Positions 1-8,216 of a stretch of DNA of 64,000 nt are shown here, in pieces. This DNA comes from AWTP1-13 sp963840075 (GTDB taxonomy: Bacteria > Pseudomonadota > Alphaproteobacteria > Rhizobiales > Hyphomicrobiaceae). Position 1 is the stretch's first letter. Each line of letters opens with the position of its first letter. A program made the translations under genes and the position numbers. The stretch is from the NCBI GenBank assembly GCA_963840075.1, contig CAWIXS010000013.1:26660-90659 (forward strand), given 5' to 3'. The notes under the pieces are model-generated. The model saw nothing but the letters and a program-made list of their open reading frames with translations, did no database searches and had not been told where the DNA came from.

Positions 1-101
1 AAGTTAAACGTGAGCGGTGGTATCTCTGGTATCGCAGGGTACGTGCGCGACAGCCGCATTGCCGGGCTTGTCGGCTGACTTAGCCTTCCTTTTCGGAGCC
101 A

Positions 102-1708
102 TTACTCGGCAGCTTCTCGCTTATGAGCGGATGGCGGCGTCCAGCGCAGCCTCGGCTCGCGCGCGGCCCTGGTCTCGTCGAGGCGGCGGCGCGGGGCGAA
201 GCGGGGCGCGTCCTTGAAGCGGGCGACATCGCCGGCCTTGGCGGCCTCAGCGAGCCCGCGCAGGGCGGCGATGAACTGGTCGAGGCTCTGCCTGGACTCC
301 GACTCGGTCGGCTCGATCAGCATGGCGCCGTGCACCACCAGCGGGAAGTACATCGTCATCGGATGGAAGCCCTCGTCGATCATCGCCTTGGCGAAGTCGA
401 GGGTGGTGACGCCGGTGCCCTCCAGCCAGCGGTCGTCGAACAGCACCTCGTGCATGCACGGCCGGTCGCCGAAGGGCAGCGACATCAGGTCGGCGAGCGC
501 GGCGCGCACGTAGTTGGCGTTGAGCACGGCGTCCTCGCTGGCCTGGCGCAGGCCGTCGGCGCCGTGGCTCAGCATGTAGGCCAGCGCGCGCACGAACATG
601 CCCATCTGGCCGTGGAACGCGCACATCCGCCCGAAGGAACCCCCACCCCCAGCCCCTCCCCGCAAGGGGGAGGGGGGCCGGTCGGCGCTTGCGGCGCCGG
701 CGTGCTCGACCAGCCGCACGCCGTCGGCGTCGGCGACCACGTAGGGCACCGGCATGAACGGGGCGAGGGCCGCGGACAGCGCCACGGGGCCGGCGCCGGG
801 GCCGCCGCCGCCGTGCGGGGTGGAGAAGGTCTTGTGCAGATTGATGTGCATGGCGTCGACGCCGAGGTCGCCGGGGCGCACCTTGCCGACGATGGCGTTG
901 AAGTTGGCGCCGTCGGCGTAGAAGTAGGCGCCCGCCGCGTGCACGGCCTCGGCGATCGCCACCACGTCGCGCTCGAACAGGCCGCAGGTGTTGGGGTTGG
1001 TCAGCATGATGGCCGCCACGTCCGGCGAGAGGCGCTTCCTCACCTCCTCTGGATCGACGGTGCCGTCCTTGCGCGCCGGCACCGTCTCGATGCGGTAGCC
1101 GAGCAGCGCCGCCGTCGCCGGGTTGGTGCCGTGGGCGGACTCCGGCACCAGCACCACGCTGCGCCCCTCGCCGCGCGCGGCGAGCGCCGCCTTGATCGCC
1201 ATCATGCCGCAGAGCTCGCCGTGCGCGCCGGCCTTGGGCGTCATGGCGATGGCCGGCATGCCGGTCAGCTCGAGAGCCAGCGCGACAGCTCGGCGATCAG
1301 GGCGATGGCGCCGGGCACGGTCGAGAGCGGCTGCAGCGGATGGATGTCGGCGAAGCCGGGCAGCCGCGCCATCTTCTCGTTGAGGCGCGGGTTGTGCTTC
1401 ATGGTGCACGAGCCGAGCGGAAAGATGCCGGTGTCGATGCCGAAGTTCTTCTGCGACAGGCGCACGTAGTGGCGCATGGCCTCGGGCTCGGAGAGGCCCG
1501 GCAGGCCGATCGGCGCCTTGCGCTCGAGCCTGCCGAGCCGGGCGCCGAATTCCGCGGGCTCCTCGAGATCGACGCCCGTCGTCTCTGCGCGCCCGATCTC
1601 GAAGATCAGCGGCTCCTCGACCGCGAGCCCGCGGTTGCCGGTGAAGGTCTCGCTCTCCCGCACCTCGGCCTCGCCCGGCGCCGTCGGCCGTCCCTGCCGG
1701 TTCGACAT
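102..1708 (-). CDS. gcvPB: Glycine dehydrogenase (decarboxylating) subunit 2, P-protein beta half; one frame break
   Basis: This is the C-terminal half of the two-subunit P-protein. It decarboxylates glycine with PLP and passes the aminomethyl group to lipoyl-GcvH. The start at 1708 (MSNRQGRP) shares one base with the gcvPA stop (TGATG), so translation is probably coupled. The frame holding FADIHPLQPLSTVPGA runs into a stop at 1265-1267, and the rest (LTGMPAIAMTPKAGAHGE onward) lies in another frame. Restoring one base near 1267 joins SRWLSS to LTGMPAIAM as in the family. The PLP lysine lies in NLHKTFSTPHGGGGPG. An insertion of about 20 residues near residue 340 (SADRPPSPLRGGAGGGGS) coincides with a palindromic repeat. 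The break looks like a sequence error; the insertion looks real. Confidence 0.88.
638..700. repeat. C/G-rich palindromic repeat lying in frame inside gcvPB
   Basis: The arms CCCCTCCCCGC and GGGGGAGGGG flank a short loop, followed by CCGGTCGGCGCTTG. The same arrangement occurs outside genes at 6293-6352 and 39377-39487, including the trailing CCGGT-GCG-CTTG/CTGTGG part. Here it is read through as an extra segment between ADGVRLVEHA and FGRMCAFHGQ of GcvPB, without disturbing the frame. Confidence 0.75.
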
Positions 1709-3051
1709 CACAGCACCTCCTTCAGCGCCTGCGCGTAGGCGGCGCGATCCTCGTCGGTGTTGACCTCGGTGGAGGCCACCACGATGAGGTCCGCCAGCTC
1801 CGGCCGCCCCGGCTCCAGCCGCGACACCGGCACGCCGCCGAGCACGCCCTTCGCCGCCAGCTTCTCGATCACCTCGGCGGCGTCGCCGGGAACGCGGATG
1901 GTGAACTCGTTGAAGAACGTCTCGTTGAGCACCTCCACGCCCGGCACCTCGGCCAGCATGCCGGCGAGCTTCACGGCGTTGGCGTGGTTGATGCGGGCGA
2001 GGCGCCGCAGCCCCGCCTCGCCCAGCAGGGTCATGTGGATGGTGAAGGCGAGCACGCACAGCCCGGAGTTGGTGCAGATGTTGGAGGTGGCCTTCTCGCG
2101 CCGGATGTGCTGCTCGCGCGTCGAGAGCGTCAGCACGAAGCCGCGGCGGCCCTCCCTGTCCACGGTCTCGCCGCACAGCCGCCCCGGCATCTGCCGCACG
2201 AACTTCTGCCGCGTGGCGAACAGGCCGACGTAAGGCCCGCCGAACGAGAGCGCGTTGCCGATCGACTGACCCTCGCCGACCACGATGTCGGCGCCCATGG
2301 CGCCCGGCGGCAGCACCAGCCCCAGCGAGACGACCTCGGTGAACACCGCGATCAGCAGGGCGCCCGCCGCATGCGCCTTCTCGGCCAGCGCGGTGAGGTC
2401 GTGCAGGTGGCCGTAGAAGTCGGGTGTCTGCACCACCACGCACGAGACGTCGGCGTCGATCTGCGCCGCCAGGTTCTCCTTGCCCGCCGGCGCCGGCGGC
2501 AGCGCGACCACCTCGTGGCCGGCCATGCGGGCGATGGTCTCGATGGTCTCGCGGTAGTGCGGGTGCAGGTTGCCGGCCAGCACCGCCTTGTGGCGCCGGG
2601 TGATGCGGTGCGCCATCAGCACCGCCTCCGCCGCCGCGGTGGAGCCGTCGTACATCGAGGCGTTCGCCACCTCCATGCCGGTGAGCAGCGCCACCTGGGT
2701 CTGGAACTCGTAGAGGTACTGCAGCGTGCCCTGCGCGATCTCCGGCTGGTAGGGCGTGTACGAGGTGAGGAACTCGGAGCGCTGGATCAGGTGATCCACC
2801 GTCGCCGGCACGTGATGCCTGTAGGCGCCGGCGCCGACGAAGAACGGCACCGAGCCGGCGGGCACGTTCTGCGCGGCGAGCCGGCCGAGCGCGCGCTCCA
2901 CCTCCAGCTCGCCCTTGGCGCTGGGCAGATCGAGCCGGCCGTTGAGGCGCTTGTCCTCGGGGATGTCGGCGAACAGGGCGTCGATGCCGGCGACGCCGAT
3001 CTTCGCCAGCATCGCCTTGCGGTCAGCGTCGGTGAGGGGGAGGTAACGCAT
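1708..3051 (-). CDS. gcvPA: Glycine dehydrogenase (decarboxylating) subunit 1, P-protein alpha half
   Basis: This is the N-terminal half of the split P-protein, 447 residues, the usual length. It starts at ATG 3051 with MRYLPLTDADRKAML. Recognisable blocks are RLDLPSAKGELEVERAL, GAGAYRHHVPATVDHL, TSYTPYQPEIAQGTLQ, NASMYDGSTAAAEAVLMA and TSNICTNSGLCVL, all typical of GcvPA. It works as a heterotetramer with GcvPB, encoded immediately downstream. The reading frame stays open upstream through a repeat pair, but homology and the usual family start favour 3051. A repeat hairpin pair separates it from the osmC-like gene. Confidence 0.95.
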   Translation of the reverse strand: MRYLPLTDADRKAMLAKIGVAGIDALFADIPEDKRLNGRLDLPSAKGELEVERALGRLAAQNVPAGSVPFFVGAGAYRHHVPATVDHLIQRSEFLTSYTPYQPEIAQGTLQYLYEFQTQVALLTGMEVANASMYDGSTAAAEAVLMAHRITRRHKAVLAGNLHPHYRETIETIARMAGHEVVALPPAPAGKENLAAQIDADVSCVVVQTPDFYGHLHDLTALAEKAHAAGALLIAVFTEVVSLGLVLPPGAMGADIVVGEGQSIGNALSFGGPYVGLFATRQKFVRQMPGRLCGETVDREGRRGFVLTLSTREQHIRREKATSNICTNSGLCVLAFTIHMTLLGEAGLRRLARINHANAVKLAGMLAEVPGVEVLNETFFNEFTIRVPGDAAEVIEKLAAKGVLGGVPVSRLEPGRPELADLIVVASTEVNTDEDRAAYAQALKEVL

Positions 3052-3067
3052 GGACAGTGCCTTTGCG

Positions 3068-3142
3068 GGTATCAGACCCTGCGGGTCTGACACCACAACT
3101 CGACGGTTCGAATATGGTGTCAGACCCGCAGGGTCTGACACC
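3068..3142. repeat. Pair of 27-nt GTCAGACCC palindromes
   Basis: Two near-perfect 27-nt palindromes lie at 3068-3094 and 3116-3142, separated by 21 bases. The second has arms GGTGTCAGACCC and GGGTCTGACACC. An identical architecture (27-21-27) is seen at 4025-4099. The pair lies between the osmC-like gene and gcvPA, so it is transcribed within the gcv operon and would form two strong RNA hairpins. Confidence 0.9.
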
Positions 3143-3143
3143 G

Positions 3144-3614
3144 CTACGCGGCCGGCTCCACCACCACCTCGGTCAGCACCGAGTTGGCGATGTAGCATTC
3201 CTCGTGGGCGTGGTGGTGCAGCTGGGCCAGCTCCGCGGCGCTCGGCTGCTTGGCGCCGGAGAAGGCGATGGCCGGCCGCAGCGTGACCTTGGAGACGTAG
3301 AGCTTGCCGCGCTCGTTCTTGGTCATCACGCCGATGGCGTCGTCGTCGTAGGAATCGACCACGAAGCCCTGGCGGTAGGCGAGGTAGAGGAAGGTGAGCA
3401 TGTGGCAGCTCGACAGCGCCGCCACCAGCGCCTCCTCGGGATCGACGGCGTCGGCGCGCGACAGCGGCACCTTCACCGACAGCGGCGAGGAGGAGGCCGG
3501 CACCTTGACGCCGCCGTCGAACGCCCACTCGTGCGCGCGGCTGAACTTGCCGTCGGTGAACGCCTCCTCGCTGCCGCGCTTCCAGGAAACCGTCGCCTTG
3601 TACTCGTGTGCCAT
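3144..3614 (-). CDS. OsmC family peroxidase-like protein
   Basis: A 156-residue OsmC/Ohr-fold protein. It contains VDPEEALVAALSSCHMLTFL, with the conserved second cysteine in the SSCHM motif, and GVKVPASSSPLSVKVPL near the N-terminus. Members reduce organic hydroperoxides or handle related thiol chemistry, but the exact substrate cannot be read from sequence. It sits inside the glycine cleavage operon between gcvH (15 bases upstream) and a repeat pair preceding gcvPA, which suggests co-transcription under the glycine riboswitch. The gene looks intact. An OsmC gene inside a gcv operon is not the textbook order. Confidence 0.88.
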   Translation of the reverse strand: MAHEYKATVSWKRGSEEAFTDGKFSRAHEWAFDGGVKVPASSSPLSVKVPLSRADAVDPEEALVAALSSCHMLTFLYLAYRQGFVVDSYDDDAIGVMTKNERGKLYVSKVTLRPAIAFSGAKQPSAAELAQLHHHAHEECYIANSVLTEVVVEPAA

Positions 3615-3629
3615 GGTCGAGCCTCCTCT

Positions 3630-4010
3630 CTATGACGTCGCCTGCTTCACGAAGGCCTCGTATTCGGCCCGGTCCATCAGCTGATCGAGCTCGGCCGCAT
3701 CGGCGATCCTGATCTTGAGGAACCAGCCCTGGCCTTCCGCATCCTCGTTGACGAGCGCCGGCTTGTCGGCGAGGCCGGCGTTGACCTCGACCACCTCGCC
3801 GGCGACCGGCGCGTAGACGTCGCTCGCCGCCTTGACGCTTTCCACCACCGCCACCGCCTCGCCCTTCTTTGCCCGGCGGCCGACCTCGGGCAGCTCGACG
3901 TAGACGATGTCGCCGAGCTGCTCCTGCGCGTGGGCGGAGATGCCGACCGTGCCGATGCCGTCCTCGGCGCTGATCCACTCGTGGTCCCTGGTGAAGCGCT
4001 CGTTCGCCAT
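3630..4010 (-). CDS. gcvH: Glycine cleavage system H protein
   Basis: A 126-residue lipoyl carrier that shuttles the aminomethyl group from the P-protein to the T-protein and the reduced lipoate to dihydrolipoyl dehydrogenase. The lipoylation site is Lys60 in VESVKAASDVYAP. RDHEWIS near the N-terminus and GWFLKIRIAD near the C-terminus are family signatures. Length is normal and the frame is intact. It lies 47 bases downstream of gcvT, with a repeat hairpin in that gap, and 15 bases upstream of the osmC-like gene. Confidence 0.96.
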   Translation of the reverse strand: MANERFTRDHEWISAEDGIGTVGISAHAQEQLGDIVYVELPEVGRRAKKGEAVAVVESVKAASDVYAPVAGEVVEVNAGLADKPALVNEDAEGQGWFLKIRIADAAELDQLMDRAEYEAFVKQATS

Positions 4011-4024
4011 GGGGTCCTCCTGGA

Positions 4025-4099
4025 GGCGTCAGACCCTCCGGGTCTGACACCATGGTTCTACGGTTTCGTTACGGTGTCAGACCCAGAGGGTCTGACACC
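4025..4099. repeat. Pair of 27-nt GTCAGACCC palindromes at the gcvT/gcvH junction
   Basis: Palindromes lie at 4025-4051 and 4073-4099 with a 21-base spacer, the same layout as 3068-3142. The second hairpin and the spacer fall inside the end of the gcvT reading frame and encode the last 13 residues (GVRPSGSDTVTKP). The stop codon of gcvT (4058-4060) is in the spacer. Confidence 0.9.
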
Positions 4100-5252
4100 C
4101 ACGTAGCGGTGCGCCACGAACGGCAGCGGCACGATGCCGGCGCCGAGCGCCTTGCCCCGCACCATCAGGTTCACGGGCGTGCCGGCCTCGGCATAGCCGG
4201 CGGCGACGTAGCCCATGGCCACGGGGCCGTTGACGCTCGGGCCGAAGCCGCCCGAGGTGACGGTGCCGATGCGCTCGCCCAGCATGGAGAGGATCTCGGT
4301 GCCCTCGCGGGCCGGCGCGCGGCCCTCGGGCCTGATGCCGACGCGGCGGCGCGCGGGGCCCTCGCGCCAGCTCGCGCCGGATGCGCTCGAAGCCGGGGAA
4401 GCCGCCCTCGGCCCGGCGGCGCTTCTGGATCGACCAGGCGAGGCCCGCCTCGATGGGGCTCGTGGTCTCGTCGATGTCGTGGCCGTAGAGGCACAGGCCC
4501 GCCTCCAGCCTCAGCGAATCGCGCGCGCCGAGGCCGATGGGCGCGACGCCCTCCTGCTCCAGCAGCAGGCGCGCCAGCTTCCTGGCGCCGCCGGCGGCGA
4601 GCGAGATCTCGAAGCCGTCCTCGCCGGTGTAGCCCGAGCGCGAGACGTGGCAGTCGATCCCGCCCACCTTGGCGCTGGCCGCCGTCATGAACCGCAGGCT
4701 CGCCGCAATGTCCGACAGCTGCGCCAGCACGGGCGCGGCCGCCGGGCCCTGCAGGGCGAGCAGCGCGCGCTCGGGTGCCGGCTGCAGCCTGACATCGTCC
4801 GGCAGCCGCTCGGCGATGTGCGCGTAGTCCACCTCCTTGCGTGCGGCGTTGACCACCAGCATCAGGCTGCCGTCGTCCTCCGCGGCGGCGGAGCGCGTCA
4901 CCATCAGGTCGTCGATGATGCCGCCGTCGTCGCTGAGGAGCTGCGTGTAGCGCTGCTGGCCGGGCTTCAGGTCGAGGATGTCGGCCGGGACCAGCGCCTC
5001 CAGGGCTGCGGCTGTGGTGGCGTGGTCGGGACCGACGAGGAACGCCTGGCCCATGTGCGAGACGTCGAACAGGCCCGCCTTCTCGCGCGTGTGCAGGTGC
5101 TCCTTGAGGATGCCGGGCGGATACTGCACCGGCATGGCATAGCCGGCGAACGGCACCATCCTGGCGCCCAGCGCCACGTGCAGCTCGTAGAGCGGCGTGC
5201 GCTGCAGGGAGGCTTCTGGCGTGGATGGTGCGGACGTTGCGCTCAAGGTCAT
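4058..5252 (-). CDS. gcvT: Glycine cleavage system aminomethyltransferase (T protein); one frame break, repeat-encoded C-terminus
   Basis: It transfers the one-carbon unit from aminomethyl-lipoyl GcvH to tetrahydrofolate. The N-terminal frame from ATG 5252 contains FDVSHMGQAFLVGP, SRSGYTGEDGFEISL and GLGARDSLRLEAGLCLYGHD, then is lost after IRRELAR near 4363. Adding one base restores EGPARRRVGIRPEGR and then MLGERIGTVTSGGFGP. The protein ends PLPFVAHRYVGVRPSGSDTVTKP. The family normally stops just after FVxHRY, so the last 13 residues are encoded by a GTCAGACCC palindrome. It is the first gene of the operon behind the riboswitch. The frame break is probably a sequence error; the tail appears genuine. 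Confidence 0.88.
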
Positions 5253-5300
5253 CTCCGGTCCCGGACGGCTCGAAGCCCGCGCCTTGCGGCGCGAGACGAG

Positions 5301-5505
5301 CCCCCTCTGTCGCGGGACCTGAGAGATTTCAGCGCCCGGGCCTATCGCCCTGCCGCCTTACCCCTTCGGTGAGCCGCCCCGTCTTCCAGACGGGCCGGCT
5401 GCTTTCCAGAGTGCCATCAACCTGCGGTCCTTTGGCCTGAGAGGTTCCGGGGCGGTTGCTCCTTCGGCGCCGGCCCTGTCCGCAAGATGGGCCGGTCTCT
5501 CCCGC
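5301..5505 (-). promoter_or_regulatory. Tandem glycine riboswitch upstream of gcvT
   Basis: Read on the minus strand, the first aptamer (about 5505-5421) starts GCGGGAGAGACC and contains GCCGAAGGAGCAA and CCTCTCAGGCCAAAGGACCG. The second (about 5415-5301) contains CTCTGGAAAGC, CACCGAAGGGGTAAG and AATCTCTCAGGTCCCG with GACAGAGGGG. These are the conserved core elements of the glycine aptamer, present twice with a short linker, about 50 bases before the gcvT start. In this class glycine binding switches on glycine cleavage genes. Boundaries are approximate. Confidence 0.92.
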
Positions 5506-5528
5506 AGGTCTCGATTGGCGATGCGCGA

Positions 5529-5556
5529 ATGATACGCCGGGGCGGGGGGGAGTCAA
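5529..5556 (-). promoter_or_regulatory. Sigma70-like promoter of the gcv operon
   Basis: On the minus strand there is a -35 box TTGACT (5556-5551), a 16-base spacer and a -10 box TATCAT (5534-5529). This places the transcript start near 5521, just ahead of the first glycine aptamer. Confidence 0.6.
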
Positions 5557-5579
5557 CTCGGGCGGCGCGTCTGCTGTTA

Positions 5580-6272
5580 ATGTTTCGCCCTCGCGTCACC
5601 TTTCCGTCAATTCCGGGGCGTACCTGCGCAGGCAGGAAAGCACGCGAGGTTGTGCGGATTCTGGTCGAGCACGGAGCCGACCCGCATGCGGCCCTCCCAC
5701 CGCAGCCGCAGAAGATGACAGCGAGCGACGTGTGGCTCGACCCGCTCGGCCGGCAATCGCCTGGGAACGAGAGGCTCGAGGGCCTCCCCGACCCGCCGGT
5801 CTTCGAGGTGCTGCATCCCTTGATGGACTTCAAGATGGTCGATCTGCTGCTGGAGCTGGGCGCCAAACCCAATGTGCGCGATGCCAGTGGGCGCACCCCG
5901 CTGCTGATTGCGATCACCCACAGCCACATCTACGGCAAGAAGGACGGAGCGCCCTGGATCGAGAGGTTCGTTCCGCACCGGCTGATCGAGGGCCAGGAGG
6001 ACCGGGAGCATCGCGGCGTCGAGCCGGTGCGTGCCTTGCTCGCCAAGTGGGCCGATGTGGCGCTCACCGATGCTGCCGGGCTGACGGCGCTGCACTACAC
6101 CGCCCAGTCTGACTGCAGCGCGGAGATCGCGCGCATCCTGCTCGCCCATGGCGCCGACATCAACGCACGCGACAAGGCGGAGAGGACGCCGTTGGATAAC
6201 GCCGTCGAGGCAGGGCTCGTCCGTATGCCCGAGATGCTGACCGCCGCCGGCGCGCGGCGCGGCGCTCGGTGA
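5580..6272 (+). CDS. Ankyrin-repeat protein, probably 5'-truncated
   Basis: Ankyrin repeats are visible in VVRILVEHGADPH, MVDLLLELGAKPNVRDASGR and ARILLAHGADINARDKAERT. These repeats mediate protein-protein contact; no enzymatic domain is seen. The frame is open further upstream, but that part overlaps the gcv promoter and riboswitch. ATG 5580 or GTG 5652 (VRILVEHG) is more plausible. The sequence jumps into mid-repeat at about residue 20, and no signal peptide is visible, so the original N-terminus may be lost. A C/G-rich repeat follows directly downstream. Confidence 0.6.
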   Translation: MFRPRVTFPSIPGRTCAGRKAREVVRILVEHGADPHAALPPQPQKMTASDVWLDPLGRQSPGNERLEGLPDPPVFEVLHPLMDFKMVDLLLELGAKPNVRDASGRTPLLIAITHSHIYGKKDGAPWIERFVPHRLIEGQEDREHRGVEPVRALLAKWADVALTDAAGLTALHYTAQSDCSAEIARILLAHGADINARDKAERTPLDNAVEAGLVRMPEMLTAAGARRGAR

Positions 6273-6292
6273 TCACTGACGAGGGAGGCAGT

Positions 6293-6352
6293 CCCCCCAC
6301 CCCCAACTCCTCCCCGCAAAAGGAGGGGAGTCCGGTTGCGGCTGTGGAGGAC
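6293..6352. repeat. C/G-rich palindromic repeat (short form)
   Basis: The arms CTCCTCCCCGC and GGAGGGGAG are followed by TCCGGTTGCGGCTGTGGAGG. It shares its layout with the copy inside gcvPB (638-700) and with 39377-39487. It lies between the convergent ankyrin and lipoprotein genes. Confidence 0.7.
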
Positions 6353-6359
6353 GAGCGCC

Positions 6360-7016
6360 CTACCCGGCGCCGGGGATGGTGCGGTCGAAGCCGACGTAGA
6401 CCTCGTACTCGCCGGGGCGCGAGCCTTCCGGGATGTCGAAGGAGAGCTGACGCACGAGGGAGAAGTAGCCAATCGGATCGTCGAGGGCTACGTCCACGTC
6501 GACCCTGGCCTTCTCGGTGGCAATCTTCTGGCGCTTGGCGTCGGTGACGAAGATGTTGACTGGCAGCGATACCCGCCCGCTGTTGCCTTTCTGCCCAAGC
6601 AGGACGCGGCCGGAGAAGCCGTATTTCACGGTGACGCGGCCCGGCTCGATGCTGCATTCCCGCGCCGTCTTGGTGATCTCGCCCCGATGCATAACGGCAA
6701 GCCCGTCGCCGATGCGCCCGGCCTCGTAGACCGTGACGTAGCCGTCGCGCGCCCACACCTGGAAGCGCGGGCAGCCATAGGCCACGCTTCCGCTGATGTT
6801 GGTCAGCGTGCCGCTGTCGGCCTTGGCGGCGTCGAGAAGCTTGTCCTTGCTGACGCTGTCTACGTCCACCGCGGTGGTCTTCTTGCCGCCGAACCAGCCC
6901 GAGCCCATGCCCGAGGTGAGCGACGACATGCCACAAGCGCCGAGCGTGCTCAGCAGCCCCGCCAGGACAATGCATCTCGCGGACGAGACCAATGCTTTGC
7001 ACACGGCTTGCGTCAC
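6360..7016 (-). CDS. Putative lipoprotein of unknown function
   Basis: From GTG 7016 the protein begins VTQAVCKALV followed by a hydrophobic stretch ending in the lipobox LGAC-G, so it is probably an outer- or inner-membrane lipoprotein processed by LspA. The mature part (about 190 residues) includes GSVAYGCPRFQVWARDGYV and ends with a beta-rich region RPGEYEVYVGFDRTIPGAG. I do not recognise a family. An open frame continues to 7211, but those residues look non-coding and would bury the signal peptide. It is divergent from ispH. Confidence 0.65.
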   Translation of the reverse strand: MTQAVCKALVSSARCIVLAGLLSTLGACGMSSLTSGMGSGWFGGKKTTAVDVDSVSKDKLLDAAKADSGTLTNISGSVAYGCPRFQVWARDGYVTVYEAGRIGDGLAVMHRGEITKTARECSIEPGRVTVKYGFSGRVLLGQKGNSGRVSLPVNIFVTDAKRQKIATEKARVDVDVALDDPIGYFSLVRQLSFDIPEGSRPGEYEVYVGFDRTIPGAG

Positions 7017-7202
7017 GAAACCCCTGCCCGAACTCTTGCCCGGTCTCTTCCGGATCGATATTCCCTTGCCCTCGGAGCCGCGTTGGCTCTCTTCGGGCCC
7101 CCGCCCCGGTGATTCGAACTCTACAGCGAACGCCATTCGGGGCCAAGTACGCTGAGCGTGGCACGCTGAGCGTGGACTGATCGCGAACAGGTCGCCGGTT
7201 TC

Positions 7203-8186
7203 ATGGTTCACTCGACCCCTGCCTCAATTGCCCGGCCGTTCTTGAAAATCCTTCTGGCCGCGCCGCGTGGCTTCTGTGCAGGCGTCGACCGAGCCATCAA
7301 GATCGTCGAGCTGGCCTTGGAGCGTTTCGGCCCTCCCGTCTACGTGCGACATGAGATCGTCCACAACCGTCACGTGGTCGAGCACCTGAAGGCCAAAGGC
7401 GCCATTTTTGTGGAGGAGCTCGACGAAATCCCAGAAACCCGTGCGCCAGTGATTTTTTCGGCACACGGGGTGCCGCAATCGGTGCCAGCCGCGGCTGCGG
7501 CCCGCAACCTGTTCTACCTCGACGCGACCTGCCCGCTGGTCTCCAAGGTGCATGCCGAGGCTCGCGCGCACCATCTGGCGGGCCTGGAACTGGTCTTGAT
7601 CGGCCACGCCGGGCACCCAGAGGTGATCGGCACCCTCGGACAACTGCCGCCCGGCTCGGCGACGCTGATTGAGGCCATGGAGGACGCGCGCCGCTTCGAG
7701 CCGCGCGATCCGGCGCGGCTCGCCTACACCACGCAGACCACGCTGTCGGTCGACGACACGGCGGCCATCGTCGCCATCCTGAAGGCGCGCTTCCCCGGGA
7801 TTGTGGGCCCGCGCAAGGAGGACATCTGCTATGCCACCACCAACCGGCAGGCGGCCGTGAAGTCCATTGCGCCGCGTTGCGACGCCGTGATCGTGGTCGG
7901 CGCGCCCAACAGCTCCAACTCGCTGCGGCTCGTGGAGGTTGCGGAACGCTCGGGCTGCGCGAAGGCGCTGCTGGTGCAGCAGGCGGCCGACATTCCCTGG
8001 CCGGTGTTCGAGGGCGTGGCGACACTCGGCATCACGGCGGGAGCCTCGGCTCCGGAGCAGCTCGTGATGCAAATCGTCGACGCCTTCCGCCAGCGCTTCG
8101 AGGTCGCCGTGGAAAGCGTCGTCACCACCGAGGAGCGCATCGCCTTCAACGTACCGCGCGAGCTGCGCGAAGTGGATGCGCTCTAG
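7203..8186 (+). CDS. ispH: 4-hydroxy-3-methylbut-2-enyl diphosphate reductase
   Basis: The last enzyme of the MEP isoprenoid pathway; it reduces HMBPP to IPP and DMAPP. The three cysteines binding the iron-sulfur cluster are C25 (PRGFCAGVDRA), C110 (LDATCPLVSKVH) and C209 (EDICYATTNRQ). The conserved histidines lie in HEIVHNRHVVEHL and IGHAGHPEVIGT. At 327 residues with an intact frame it looks functional. It begins an ispH-thrB-rnhA block with close spacing, an order common in alphaproteobacteria. Confidence 0.97.
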   Translation: MVHSTPASIARPFLKILLAAPRGFCAGVDRAIKIVELALERFGPPVYVRHEIVHNRHVVEHLKAKGAIFVEELDEIPETRAPVIFSAHGVPQSVPAAAAARNLFYLDATCPLVSKVHAEARAHHLAGLELVLIGHAGHPEVIGTLGQLPPGSATLIEAMEDARRFEPRDPARLAYTTQTTLSVDDTAAIVAILKARFPGIVGPRKEDICYATTNRQAAVKSIAPRCDAVIVVGAPNSSNSLRLVEVAERSGCAKALLVQQAADIPWPVFEGVATLGITAGASAPEQLVMQIVDAFRQRFEVAVESVVTTEERIAFNVPRELREVDAL

Positions 8187-8216
8187 CCAGCTGGATTCGA
8201 CGAGGGGCCCGCGCGC

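Noticed and set aside
3068..4099. CRISPR-like spaced repeats
   Set aside because: Only two palindromes per site, the same 21-base spacing but within operon gaps, no cas genes and no array.
5487..5579. Longer N-terminus for the ankyrin protein
   Set aside because: It overlaps the gcv promoter and first glycine aptamer on the other strand and encodes no ankyrin sequence.
7106..7119. tRNA-like T-arm sequence (minus strand GAGTTCGAATCACC)
   Set aside because: No acceptor stem, D arm or anticodon arm could be folded in the flanking sequence.
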